Below, one piece after another: positions 16,521-25,026 of a stretch of DNA of 64,000 bases; the stretch's first letter is position 1; each line of letters begins with the position of its first letter. The DNA is from TMED88 sp964515335. GTDB taxonomy: Bacteria > Myxococcota_A > UBA9160 > UBA4427. The position numbers were made by a program, and so were the translations under genes. The stretch lies in contig CAZETS010000007.1 in NCBI GenBank assembly GCA_964515335.1, forward strand, positions 1 to 64,000, written 5' to 3'. Under the pieces are notes generated by a model. It saw only the letters and a program-made list of their open reading frames with translations, did no database searches and had not been told where the DNA came from.

Positions 16521-18244
16521 GCGCCGCGTTCCGCACCTGCCCCACCACGGGGCTGCAGGTCGACCACCAGGCCGACAATCTCATCAAGGCCAACGCCGTC
16601 GTCGCCACCGTGACGCTCCTGATCGGCGGCGTCGCCGCACTGCTCGTGCTGCTGACGCGCTGGCAGGCCGTTCACCTGCTCGACGCCGTGTGGTTCTACC
16701 GGATCCTCACCGTCCACGGCATGAACATGCTGATCTTCTTCATCATCTTCTTCGAGATGGCGGTGCTGTACTTCGCAGGAGCGATCCTGCTGAACTGCCG
16801 CGTGCCAGCGCCCAAGGTAGGCTGGGCGGCCTTCGGCCTGATGGTGGTCGGCACCGTCATGGTCGAGTGGATGATGTTCACCGGTCAGGCCGACGTACTC
16901 TTCACGTCGTACGTGCCGCTGCGGGCGGGTCCCAACTACTACCTGGGCGTGATCCTCTTCGCGGTGGGCGCCCTCACGGTGGTCGGGCACTTCTTCGCGA
17001 TCCTGGTCGTCGCCAAGCGGGAGCAGACCTACACGGGCTCGGTTCCGCTGGTCACCTACGGCGCCGTCACCGCCGCCATCATCGCCGCGGTCACGCTGCT
17101 GCACGGCGCCCTCGTCTACATCCCGACCTGGCTCTGGTCGATGGACCTGATGAACATCGATCCCGAGTTCTACCGGCTGGTCTGGTGGGGCCTCGGCCAC
17201 TCCTCGCAGCAGATCAACGTCGCGGCGATGGTCGCCATCTGGTACCTGCTGGCCGCATTCACGGTGGGCGGAGTGGTGGTGAACGAGAAGGTCAGCCGCG
17301 CCGCCTTCGTGCTCTACATCCTCTTCATCTCGATGGCCTCGGCCCACCACCTCCTGGTCGATCCGGGCTTCGGTCCGGCCTGGAAGGTGTGGAATACGAG
17401 CTACTTCATGTACATGGCCGTGCTCGCCAGCATGATCCACGGCTTCACGGTGCCGGCCGGCATCGAGCTGGGCCAGCGCCTGCGCGGCATCACGCGCGGC
17501 ATGTTCGACTGGCTGGGCCGGGCGCCGTGGGGCGATCCGGGCTTCAGCGCCCTGATCTTCTCGCTGGTGATCTTCGGCTTCGTGGGCGGCATCACGGGCG
17601 TGACCTTCGGCACCGAGCAGATCAACATCATCGCGCACAACACGCTGCGCATTCCCGGCCACTTCCATGCGACCGTGGTCGCGGGCACTGCCCTCGCCTT
17701 CATGGGCGTCACCTACTACGTGATCCCGTTGATCTTCCGGCGCGAGGTGGCCTTCTGGCCCCTGGCCAGGATCCAGCCGTGGCTCTTCGCGATCGGGATG
17801 CTGATCTTCTCGATTGCAATGACGTTCGCCGGAACCTTCGGCGCTCCGCGACGGCACTGGGACATCACGTTCACCGGCGCCCCGTTCCAGGTGGAGTTCT
17901 CGCCGGCGGTCGACCTGATGCTCGGTGTGACGGCGCTCGGTGGTCTGATCGCGATCGTGGGCGGCGGCATCTACATCCTCGTCACCGTGTGGTCGGTCTT
18001 CCTCGGGCGCAAGCTCGCGCCCGACGAGACCGGCCTCGGTGCGACGGGGCGGGGACTGCCGGCGGGCATCATTGCACCGCCGCGGCCCCTCACCCCCGAA
18101 GAGGCGGAAGGCAGCCAGCTCGAGAAGCACTCGCTCGGCCAGACACCGGGCACGGTGGTGCTCGTGATCGTTTTCCTGCTGGCGTTCGTCACCTACTACT
18201 TCGTGAACTGGAACCTGCTGTCATTCGTCTGGCAGGTGGGCTGA
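16517..18244 (+). CDS. Heme-copper catalytic subunit I, eNOR-like nitric oxide reductase candidate
   Basis: Protein of 575 aa with about 13-14 transmembrane helices. Ligands visible: His67 for the low-spin heme (VHGMNM), His228, His277 and His278 for the second metal, and His382/His384 (GHFH). In oxygen reductases of A and B type the residue four after the helix VI His is the cross-linked Tyr (HPEVY); here the segment reads GHSSQQ, giving Gln232. As I recall, Gln in that position marks the eNOR family of oxidase-derived NO reductases. The gene lies next to nirS and NsrR-like control elements, and no canonical cNOR is seen. A non-pumping oxygen reductase remains the alternative. Confidence 0.82.
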   Translation: MSAAFRTCPTTGLQVDHQADNLIKANAVVATVTLLIGGVAALLVLLTRWQAVHLLDAVWFYRILTVHGMNMLIFFIIFFEMAVLYFAGAILLNCRVPAPKVGWAAFGLMVVGTVMVEWMMFTGQADVLFTSYVPLRAGPNYYLGVILFAVGALTVVGHFFAILVVAKREQTYTGSVPLVTYGAVTAAIIAAVTLLHGALVYIPTWLWSMDLMNIDPEFYRLVWWGLGHSSQQINVAAMVAIWYLLAAFTVGGVVVNEKVSRAAFVLYILFISMASAHHLLVDPGFGPAWKVWNTSYFMYMAVLASMIHGFTVPAGIELGQRLRGITRGMFDWLGRAPWGDPGFSALIFSLVIFGFVGGITGVTFGTEQINIIAHNTLRIPGHFHATVVAGTALAFMGVTYYVIPLIFRREVAFWPLARIQPWLFAIGMLIFSIAMTFAGTFGAPRRHWDITFTGAPFQVEFSPAVDLMLGVTALGGLIAIVGGGIYILVTVWSVFLGRKLAPDETGLGATGRGLPAGIIAPPRPLTPEEAEGSQLEKHSLGQTPGTVVLVIVFLLAFVTYYFVNWNLLSFVWQVG

Positions 18245-18262
18245 GGCTGGGAGACGAATCAC

Positions 18263-19171
18263 TTGGATCGGGCCCAGCGAATCGGACTCGCCGCGCTGCT
18301 GGCGCTGTTGGTGGTGACGGTCGGCTGGTGGGCGCTCGCCCTCTGGCCGACCACCGCCGCTGCCCCGGAGTGGCTCAGCCGAGCCCGCTACGTGTGCTTC
18401 AACACGGGTCCGGACGGCCTGCCCGACGCCTCGGGCTGGCTGCTGCTGATCGGGCAGCCGTTCGGGATGCTCGCGGTGCTGATGATCGTGTGGGGCAACA
18501 CCGTGCGGGCGGCGCTCGCAGTGCTGGCCGGCCGGGCGTGGGGGCGCGCGGTGCTGGTGGTCTGCGCCGCCGGGCTGGTGGCCGGGGCGGCCGCGGCGGG
18601 ATCGCGGGTGACGGCGGCCTCGGCGGCGCGCGAGGTGGTGCTGCCCGGCGAGACGCTGCCGCCCGACACGTACCCGAGGCTCGATCGCGAAGCGCCGGCG
18701 CTGTCGCTCGTCGACCAGGCGGGCGAACGCATCGAGCTGGCCGGGCTCGACGGCCGGCCCGCCCTGGTCACGTTCGCCTTCGGCAACTGCCACACCGTGT
18801 GTCCGGCGATCGTCCGTCAGGCCGTCGAGGTGCGCCGCCGCCTCGTCGAGAGCGCCGCCGCGGGCGAGTTTCCCGCCGAGTCGGTGCCCCGGGTGGTGAT
18901 CGTGAGCCTCGATCCTTGGCGCGATACGCCCGCCCGGCTTGCCCACCTCGCCGACCACTGGGAACTCGACGACGAGTCGCACGTCCTGACGGGAAGCGTC
19001 GAGGAAGTCGAGCAGGTGCTGACGGCCTGGAACGTCGCACGGCGGCGCGACCCAAGCACGGGTGACATCGCCCACCCTCCCCTCGTCTACCTGCTGGATG
19101 CCTCGGGACGCATCGCCTATGCGACCGCGGGCGGCACCACCACGATGCTCGAGCTCGCTCGACGCCTGTGA
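18263..19171 (+). CDS. SCO1/SenC-domain copper chaperone with membrane extension
   Basis: Protein of 302 aa. The C-terminal thioredoxin-fold SCO domain (about 138-302) has the copper ligands Cys176 and Cys180 (GNCHTVCP) and His271 (IAHPP), and the usual SLDPWRDTP. The N-terminal part (about 8-120) has three hydrophobic segments, more than the single anchor of ordinary SCO proteins. SCO proteins load CuA, which fits the CuA subunit encoded two genes upstream. It starts at TTG, 18 bp after subunit I, with GGGAGA upstream. Confidence 0.85.
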   Translation: MDRAQRIGLAALLALLVVTVGWWALALWPTTAAAPEWLSRARYVCFNTGPDGLPDASGWLLLIGQPFGMLAVLMIVWGNTVRAALAVLAGRAWGRAVLVVCAAGLVAGAAAAGSRVTAASAAREVVLPGETLPPDTYPRLDREAPALSLVDQAGERIELAGLDGRPALVTFAFGNCHTVCPAIVRQAVEVRRRLVESAAAGEFPAESVPRVVIVSLDPWRDTPARLAHLADHWELDDESHVLTGSVEEVEQVLTAWNVARRRDPSTGDIAHPPLVYLLDASGRIAYATAGGTTTMLELARRL

Positions 19172-19195
19172 GCCGGGCCCAGGGCCGGGCCCGGC
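19172..19195. terminator. Bidirectional hairpin between convergent genes
   Basis: Perfect 9-bp stem (GCCGGGCCC / GGGCCCGGC) with a 6-nt loop lies exactly between the stops of the SCO gene (plus strand) and the cyclic-nucleotide-fold gene (minus strand). No T-tract follows, but location and symmetry suit a shared terminator. Confidence 0.55.
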
Positions 19196-19202
19196 GCGCG
19201 AA

Positions 19203-19808
19203 TCAGGGCCGGACGGACGGATTGCCGATGCGGATCAGCCGCTCGAGGGCGCTCACGAACGATCCGCGCGGGCCCTCGGCCGGTGACACGGCTTCGTGCA
19301 ACCGCGTGGTCATCTCGCTTCGGGCCCAGTAGTCGACCCGGGCGCGGCTCTGCTCGAGCTCTGCGATCCACAAGTCCTGGGCGGCTCGCACACGCGCACC
19401 GATGAGCACGTTGAGATTCGCCGAGAACCGGCTCCCCATGGCATCGTCCGACGCGATCAAGCGCCTCAGGGCCTCGCCGGGGAACCTGACGACCGCCCCG
19501 TCCGCGATGCAGTACGCCGAGTAGATCGAGATCCAGGGCTCGACGAGCGAAGACCACCCGAAGGCGTCCCACGCCTGCTTCTCTTCGACGACGATCTCGT
19601 CGTGTGCGTCGAAGACCCGCACCGGAAGCGCGAGGGCGAAGCGTCCCCGCTTCGCCACGTAGAACGTCTCGGCCGTCTCGCCCCGGGCGAATAGCCGTTC
19701 TCCCTGCCGCGTCTCCTGCTCGCCGGCGATCTCGCCCAACTGCCGCAGGTGCGGCTCGTCGATTCCTTCGAAGACGGTCGCATTCCTGATCGCATCGAGA
19801 TTGGCCAT
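19203..19808 (-). CDS. Cyclic-nucleotide-binding-fold protein without DNA-binding domain
   Basis: Protein of 201 aa. Residues about 8-120 form a CRP/FNR-type cNMP-binding beta roll; the rest is helical with no recognisable helix-turn-helix. The phosphate-binding cassette is not clearly conserved (EKQAWDAFGWSSLVEP has Gly and Ser but not the usual RTATVRA), so nucleotide binding is doubtful. Start at ATG 19808, with AAGGAGGAG upstream, rather than the longer frame at 19856. It converges on the nor operon. A sensor or redox-linked regulatory role is guessed from position only. Confidence 0.72.
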   Translation of the reverse strand: MANLDAIRNATVFEGIDEPHLRQLGEIAGEQETRQGERLFARGETAETFYVAKRGRFALALPVRVFDAHDEIVVEEKQAWDAFGWSSLVEPWISIYSAYCIADGAVVRFPGEALRRLIASDDAMGSRFSANLNVLIGARVRAAQDLWIAELEQSRARVDYWARSEMTTRLHEAVSPAEGPRGSFVSALERLIRIGNPSVRP

Positions 19809-20483
19809 CACGTGCTCCTCCTTTTTGCCAGCTCTCCCTCCCGACTGCGACGACACGATACGTGGGCGTGTGAGGCTCCTGACTTCCTACTGCGGCTGGA
19901 CCCCGACGACCGGGCACCTCGATCGCACGTCGTCACGAACGCTTGCTGACGACCAGCATACCACCGACATGGCATGCGAGCAGTGCGTGCATCACCAGCG
20001 GACGTCGTCAGCACGACTCATGGCTTCTACTCATACGCCGAGCGTCGACTACAACCGTGTGTACTCGCGCCACGCTGCGAGGCTGGGAAGACCGCGCAGC
20101 CAACCACATCCATCGCGAGAGATTTCGATCGATGAGACAAAACGGCGCAGGTGCGACCGTGTTCGGGCCGTCTTCCATACAACGACTTCGCACCGTGTCG
20201 TTGCGCTTGCCGGTGGCGAACAAGCGAACGAGCGCGAGTGCATCCAGTCGTTGCATCGGCCATAAGAGCGATCCAAAGATCCATCCATCTAATACGATTC
20301 ACACTCAGCGGCGGCAGCTCACCGGCCGATGATACGGGCATGGGGGGCAGGAGTGGCCGCTGACGACCGGCACTGAACGGCTCCGAGTCCGTTCGCCTCG
20401 CCGGCCGGGCAAGGTCTCCCGCAGCGCGTTCGCCGCGCATCGAACCGATCGGCAGCGATCGACACAGAAGGAGGTCAGGCACG
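19809..20483. other. Long non-coding, less GC-rich region
   Basis: 675 bp with visibly lower GC than the flanks and no frame showing the third-position GC bias of real genes here. Overlapping short frames are Arg/Ser/Cys-rich and look spurious. It may hold the upstream region of the barrel gene, including an Rrf2-like site near 20270, or the remains of a lost gene. No tRNA or known RNA was recognised. Confidence 0.55.
20270..20289. promoter_or_regulatory. Weak Rrf2-type operator candidate upstream of the barrel gene
   Basis: The 20-bp stretch aligns with the nsrR operator at 12 of 20 positions; its right half AGATCCATCCATC matches the nirS arm at 10 of 13, every mismatch being C for T. It is 195 bp before the ATG of the outer-membrane gene. 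Confidence 0.25.
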
Positions 20484-21818
20484 ATGAAGGTTTCGCGTTC
20501 GAGCAGGATCCGTTCGAGACCAGCGCGGAGCGCGTTCGAGGCGATCGCGGTCTGTGTCGCGACGGTGCTCCTCGGCGCAGTGGGACTCGCCGGGCCGGCC
20601 CTCGCGAACGACGAGGGCGCGGCGGACATCCGGGAAGCCCTCACGAAGGGCAAGCCCACCCTGAACGTGCGCGGCCGCATCGAGATCGCCGATCAGACCG
20701 GAAGGCTCCGCTCCGAGGCCTACACGGTGCGGACGCGGCTCGGGTACGGGACGAAGCCCTTCCACGGAGTGAGCATCTACGCCGACTTCGAGAACATCGC
20801 AGCCGCAACGGCGACGACGTACTTCGATCCCACCAATCCCTGGAACCCGTGGCTCACGACGATCGCCGAGCCTCCGGCCACCGAGATCAACCAGGGGTTC
20901 CTCATGGTCGACCGGCCCGACTGGCTCGGCACCAAGGCCATTGGGGGTCGTCAGAGCATCGTACTCGACGATTCAAGGTTCATCGGGAACGTGATCTGGC
21001 GCCAGAACGAGCAGACCTACGACGCCGCCTGGGTGCAGTCGAGCGCCGGCGTCGACGGCTTGACGGTCCGCTACAGCTGGATCGGTCACGTCAATCGCAT
21101 CTTCGGCGGCGGTGGCACCAACTCGGCCCTCACGGACTTCGAGTCGAACTCGCACGTCGTCAACGCAAGCTTCACGAACTTCGACCAGGCCAGGATCGTC
21201 GGCTTCGTCTATCTGCTCGACCTGGTGCTCCCGCTCCAGCCGACGATCGCCGCACAGAACGCAAACTCGAGCAAGACCTTCGGTGGGCGGGTGACCGGCA
21301 CCCTCGATCTGACCGAGAAGCTGCATCTTCTCTACCAGGGCAGCTACGCGTATCAGAGCGACTACGGAGCCAAGTCGACCCCGTACTCCGCCAATTACGG
21401 GTTGGTCGACGTCGGGATCAAGTACGACGACCTCGGCACGCTGGGTGGCGGATACGAGCACCTGGGCACCAGCAACGGCATCCAGCAGTTCTCGACGCCG
21501 CTCGCCACGCTGCACAAGTTCAACGGGTGGGCGGACGTGTTCCTGAACAATGGCGGTCCGGGCGGGCTACGCGACTTTCACGCCTATGTGGCGCCGAAGC
21601 TGCCCTGGAAGCTGAAAATGAAGCTCGTCTACCACCGGTTCTGGAGCGACTCGAACTCGGCCGTGCTCGGCAACGAGATCGACGGATTGCTCGGCCGGCC
21701 GGTCGGCAAGTACGTCGATCTGCTCTTCAAGGCGGCCTACTTCGACGCGGCAGCCGGGGCGCCTGCGGCGGTCCAGACGACGTATCGGGTCTGGTTCGAC
21801 GTGACGGTGAAGTTCTAG
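20484..21818 (+). CDS. Outer-membrane beta-barrel protein (porin/alginate-export-like)
   Basis: Protein of 444 aa with a signal peptide (hydrophobic about 18-40, ending ALA) and many alternating amphipathic strands ending in VTVKF with terminal Phe, the mark of an outer-membrane barrel. The layout (LNVRGRIEIADQ, YTVRTRLGYGT) resembles alginate-export or phosphate-type porins. The substrate is unknown. Strong ribosome site GAAGGAGG before ATG 20484. It converges on the nsrR-like gene and lies in the denitrification island, so uptake of an anion such as nitrite or nitrate is conceivable but unproven. Confidence 0.8.
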   Translation: MKVSRSSRIRSRPARSAFEAIAVCVATVLLGAVGLAGPALANDEGAADIREALTKGKPTLNVRGRIEIADQTGRLRSEAYTVRTRLGYGTKPFHGVSIYADFENIAAATATTYFDPTNPWNPWLTTIAEPPATEINQGFLMVDRPDWLGTKAIGGRQSIVLDDSRFIGNVIWRQNEQTYDAAWVQSSAGVDGLTVRYSWIGHVNRIFGGGGTNSALTDFESNSHVVNASFTNFDQARIVGFVYLLDLVLPLQPTIAAQNANSSKTFGGRVTGTLDLTEKLHLLYQGSYAYQSDYGAKSTPYSANYGLVDVGIKYDDLGTLGGGYEHLGTSNGIQQFSTPLATLHKFNGWADVFLNNGGPGGLRDFHAYVAPKLPWKLKMKLVYHRFWSDSNSAVLGNEIDGLLGRPVGKYVDLLFKAAYFDAAAGAPAAVQTTYRVWFDVTVKF

Positions 21819-21840
21819 ACCGGGCGCGGGGTGGTCGCGG

Positions 21841-22272
21841 TCAGCGGCCACCCCCGCCACCGCCACCGGTCGACGATGCCAGCACGTCGGCCAGGGTCGT
21901 GTCGCGGGCCCAGGCGTTGATCTGCCGGTTCAGCGTGTCCCACGACTGGTGCAGAGGACACGGCATCGCCTCGTCACACGCCCCCCAGCCGAACGCGCAG
22001 TGCTTCTCGTCGGGATAGACGTCGACGGCTTCCAGGACTTCGAGGAACGAGATCTCCTCCGGCAGTCGCGCGAGCCCGAACCCCCCACCCTGCCCCTTGC
22101 GCGAGGTCAGCAGACCGGCCAGGACGAGTCGCCGCAACACCTTCGACAGGTAGTGGGGCGGGATGCCGACCGCGGTCGAGAGTTCCTTGGCGGCGATTGC
22201 CTCGTCCGGCGGAAGCGTCGCGAGCCAGGCCATCGCGCGAAGCGCGTATTCCGCCGTCTGGGACAACAGCAT
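21841..22272 (-). CDS. nsrR: Rrf2-family transcription regulator, NsrR-like NO sensor
   Basis: Protein of 143 aa, standard Rrf2 length. The winged helix-turn-helix is at about 1-68 (MLLSQTAEYALRAM opening, GGGFGLAR wing) and three Cys at 92, 99 and 105 would hold a NO-sensitive Fe-S cluster as in NsrR (whose Cys are similarly spaced). The C-terminus ends in a poly-Gly run. Start at ATG 22272 with CCGGAGGA upstream. Its promoter has an inverted repeat (22371-22390) shared with nirS, suggesting autoregulation and control of nitrite reduction. IscR or another Rrf2 type is possible on sequence alone; context favours NsrR. Confidence 0.83.
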   Translation of the reverse strand: MLLSQTAEYALRAMAWLATLPPDEAIAAKELSTAVGIPPHYLSKVLRRLVLAGLLTSRKGQGGGFGLARLPEEISFLEVLEAVDVYPDEKHCAFGWGACDEAMPCPLHQSWDTLNRQINAWARDTTLADVLASSTGGGGGGGR

Positions 22273-22370
22273 GTGAATCCTCCGGTGGGCGACTCCTCCG
22301 GACAACCCACTCGCCGTACGGTCGCACGGGAGGTCGAAGGTCGCGCCTCGTCGCAGAGTACCACATAATA

Positions 22371-22390
22371 GATAAGCAGATCTGTTTATC
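22371..22390. promoter_or_regulatory. Rrf2/NsrR-type operator of the regulator gene
   Basis: Compact palindrome: GATAAGCAGA then TCTGTTTATC, with 9 of 10 arm positions paired. The half-site GATAARCAGATCT is shared with nirS, but here the two halves overlap on AGATCT, whereas at nirS they are set apart. It lies 98 bp upstream of the nsrR-like start codon. Confidence 0.65.
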
Positions 22391-22422
22391 TTTAAATTGC
22401 CCGAAATTGGCGAGCATTGCCG

Positions 22423-22454
22423 GGCCGCCTCGCCTGCGCGCTGGCGAGGCGGCC
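22423..22454 (-). terminator. Strong hairpin after the SDR/alkB unit
   Basis: A perfect 12-bp stem (GGCCGCCTCGCC / GGCGAGGCGGCC) with an 8-nt loop begins 10 bp beyond the SDR stop at 22465. There is no T-tract, but stem strength and position suit transcription termination of the minus-strand unit and separation from nsrR. Confidence 0.65.
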
Positions 22455-22464
22455 GGACTCCGGC

Positions 22465-23265
22465 TCAGCTGTTCTGGATCGACAACCCGCCGTCGACCAT
22501 CAGCACGGCGCCGTTGATGTAGGACGCAGCAGGCAGCACCAGGCTGAGTGTTGCCTGGGCGACTTCCTCGGGATCGCCGTAGCGCCCGATCGGCACCCGC
22601 CGCCGAGCGAACTTGTCCTTCGCGTCGTCGGGAATCGGCGCCGTCATCCCGGTGCGGATCGGGCCGGGACCGATGCAGTTGAAGGTGACGCCGGTGCGCC
22701 CCCTCTCCACCGCAAACGCTCGCGTCAGACCGATCACGCCGTGCTTGGCTGCCGTGTAGGCGCTGACGAAGGGCTGGGCGCCGACGCCCTCGGTCGAAGC
22801 GATGTTGACGACGCGTCCCACGCCGCTCTTCTCGAGGTGCGGCAGGGCGGCACGAATCAGCCGCTGGTGGGCGGTGAGATTCACAGCCAGGGTGCGTTCC
22901 CAGGCGGCCTCGTAGTCGTCGCTGTCGACCGGCATCGGCAGGCTGATGCCCGCGTTGTTGACGAGGATGTCCAGACCGCCGAAGCGATCGACCACCTGAT
23001 CGACGAGCCGGGCGACCGCCTCGGGGTCGCTCACGTCGACCGCATGGCCCTCGGCCTCGTGGCCCGCCCCGCGGATCGCCTCGACGACCGGCGCGACACC
23101 CTCTTCGGCGAGATCCACCGCAGCGACCCTGGCGCCTTCGTCGGCGAAGAGCAGCGTGGTCGCGCGCCCCATGCCGCTGGCCGCCCCGGTCACGATCGCC
23201 ACCTCGCCCGCGATCGATCGGCTGAGCTTCGTGAGTCTCGCCACGCCGGCCCCCACCCGCTGCAT
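22465..23265 (-). CDS. SDR-family oxidoreductase
   Basis: Classical SDR of 266 aa: TGAASGMG at 26-33, Asp51 at the end of beta 2 (favours NAD over NADP), NNAG 103-106, and catalytic Ser157, Tyr170 and Lys174. It lies 37 bp downstream of the alkane monooxygenase gene on the same strand, so oxidation of the alcohol made from an alkane, or of a related hydroxylated product, is an attractive guess; the family is too broad to prove it. Residues before about 18 are unlike other SDRs, so a later start is possible. Confidence 0.84.
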   Translation of the reverse strand: MQRVGAGVARLTKLSRSIAGEVAIVTGAASGMGRATTLLFADEGARVAAVDLAEEGVAPVVEAIRGAGHEAEGHAVDVSDPEAVARLVDQVVDRFGGLDILVNNAGISLPMPVDSDDYEAAWERTLAVNLTAHQRLIRAALPHLEKSGVGRVVNIASTEGVGAQPFVSAYTAAKHGVIGLTRAFAVERGRTGVTFNCIGPGPIRTGMTAPIPDDAKDKFARRRVPIGRYGDPEEVAQATLSLVLPAASYINGAVLMVDGGLSIQNS

Positions 23266-23302
23266 GCGGGACGCGCGGCAGGATAGCAGCGGGTCGGTCC
23301 GC

Positions 23303-24754
23303 TCAGCCGATCACGGGCACGGACAGGGTGCCCAGCACGAAGAGCAGCACGAACGCCGCGCCCCACGAGATCCAGCCGTTCTGCACCCGGGCTTCGATGC
23401 GAGCCCGCGCCAGGAGCACGCCCGCGAAGATCGCCGTGATGGCGCCGTTTCGCAGCGCAGCAGCGGGGAAGGAGGTGTCGCCTCCGCTCTCGAGGGAGAC
23501 GCCGAGGGCGGTCAGCGCGAGGAGCGCAGCGAGCACGACGACGGCTCGCAGCGCGCCGGGCAGCTTCCTCCAGACCCGTGCGAGCCGGGCGGCGAGAGCG
23601 TGCCTCGGCGCGGGAGGCGGCGCGGGCTGCGGCTCGGCGCCCTCGGCGAACGGACCCAGCCGCCGCACCTCCAGCTCCTTGGTGGCCATCTCGATGAACT
23701 CCTGGTTGCGGGCGAGCACGAGGTCGACGAGGCCCACATAGCCGATCGGCAACACCGGCGCGTCGTCCCACACGCGCAGCTGCTGGTAGGGACGCGACGG
23801 ATGGGCGTGGTGGTCGGCGTGACGCGACAAGCCGATCAGCCCGTAGTAGGTGAAAAACGAGTGCGTGTCCCAGGAGTCGACGGGACGCACACGGCGGCCG
23901 CTGCGCGACAGCCCCCAGTGCTCGAAGTAGTTCACCGCCTCGAGGAGCCGCACCGCCATGAATGCCTGCAGCACGTAGGCGAGGCATGCGACGGGACCGA
24001 ACGCCCACCACACGCCCGCTACGAGTCCCCACTCGACCGCCAGCCCGTGGACGATCCGGTTGCCGAGCATGCGGCGATCGAAGAGCGACATGTGCTCGTC
24101 GCCGAGCCGCTTCGCCTCGAGCCGCCAGGCGCTGCGGAACTGCGCCGGCACCGTGCGCCGGAAGAACGCCTCGAAGCGCTCGCCGTAGCGTGCGGTCGCG
24201 GGATCCGCCGGCGTGCCGACGCGCACGTGGTGACCACGCAGGTGCTCGGTGTAGAAGTGCTCGTAGAGCACCGTGCAGAGCAGCAGGCGGCCGAGCAGCT
24301 GCTCGCCGGCGTTGCGGCGATGGATCAGCTCGTGGGCGGTGATGATCGAGAAGCCCGAGCTGCCGCCGACGATGACGAAGACCATCGCCATGTCGATCGA
24401 GAAGACCTGCTGCCGGCTGAACAACTCGACCAGCCCGAGCAGCACCGCGAACTGGACGCCGGCCAACGCATACACGATCAGGCGGAAGGGCCAGTCCGGA
24501 AGCGTCTCGACGGGCTGACGCCGCTCGTAGCGGGGCCGCACATCCATCCATTGAAAGATCGCGAACGGCACGATGAAGAGCGACGCCACGTACCAGCGAT
24601 GCGGCCCGGTCCACACGTAGGCGAGCGCCGAGACCGGGATCAGGAACGACATCAGGTGCCCGAGCCAGATCTCCGAGACCTCGCTCGGCGCCAGAGCCGG
24701 GCGCTCCCGAACGAAAGTGGTTGCACTCGCCACGGCCGACGATCTCCCGGTCAC
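23303..24754 (-). CDS. alkB: AlkB-type membrane alkane 1-monooxygenase
   Basis: Membrane di-iron hydroxylase of 483 aa with the full His signature: HELIH (141-145), EHLRGHH (170-176), NYFEHWGLSR (275-284) and RHADHHAHP (311-319). AlkB hydroxylates terminal carbons of alkanes using O2 and rubredoxin electrons; no rubredoxin gene is in the window. The C-terminus from about 370 carries a Pro-rich linker and two or three extra hydrophobic segments absent from the Pseudomonas enzyme. The frame opens with GTG 24754; a GTG seven codons later with CGGGAGA upstream is a better-supported start. An oxygen-dependent enzyme beside denitrification genes suggests growth across oxic and anoxic conditions. 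Confidence 0.9.
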   Translation of the reverse strand: MTGRSSAVASATTFVRERPALAPSEVSEIWLGHLMSFLIPVSALAYVWTGPHRWYVASLFIVPFAIFQWMDVRPRYERRQPVETLPDWPFRLIVYALAGVQFAVLLGLVELFSRQQVFSIDMAMVFVIVGGSSGFSIITAHELIHRRNAGEQLLGRLLLCTVLYEHFYTEHLRGHHVRVGTPADPATARYGERFEAFFRRTVPAQFRSAWRLEAKRLGDEHMSLFDRRMLGNRIVHGLAVEWGLVAGVWWAFGPVACLAYVLQAFMAVRLLEAVNYFEHWGLSRSGRRVRPVDSWDTHSFFTYYGLIGLSRHADHHAHPSRPYQQLRVWDDAPVLPIGYVGLVDLVLARNQEFIEMATKELEVRRLGPFAEGAEPQPAPPPAPRHALAARLARVWRKLPGALRAVVVLAALLALTALGVSLESGGDTSFPAAALRNGAITAIFAGVLLARARIEARVQNGWISWGAAFVLLFVLGTLSVPVIG

Positions 24755-25026
24755 GGATCACCCGGGCACGCGGACGCCGGCGTGGGACTCGGCAGGACGG
24801 GACGCGGCCCGAGGCCTGGGGCGGGGCACCAACCCCAGGTACGAACTCGTAGGTGGCCGTCCAGAGTGCCTGCTCGAAACGCTTCTGGCAATGGTGGATG
24901 TTTCGAGAATTGGGTCGGCCCGCGGTGGCGGCCGAGCCGCGGATTCTCCGCCACCACGACGCGGACCGGCGTTCTCGAGGATTCGCGAGCCCAATCCTCG
25001 GGACACCTCGCTGACAATGGCGGGAA

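Noticed and set aside
16310..18130. 606-aa minus-strand frame opposite subunit I
   Set aside because: Mirror of a GC-rich membrane gene, full of His/Asp/Glu/Arg low complexity.
16517..18244. Ordinary aerobic terminal oxidase
   Set aside because: The helix VI Tyr is replaced by Gln and the locus is a denitrification island; kept only as the alternative call.
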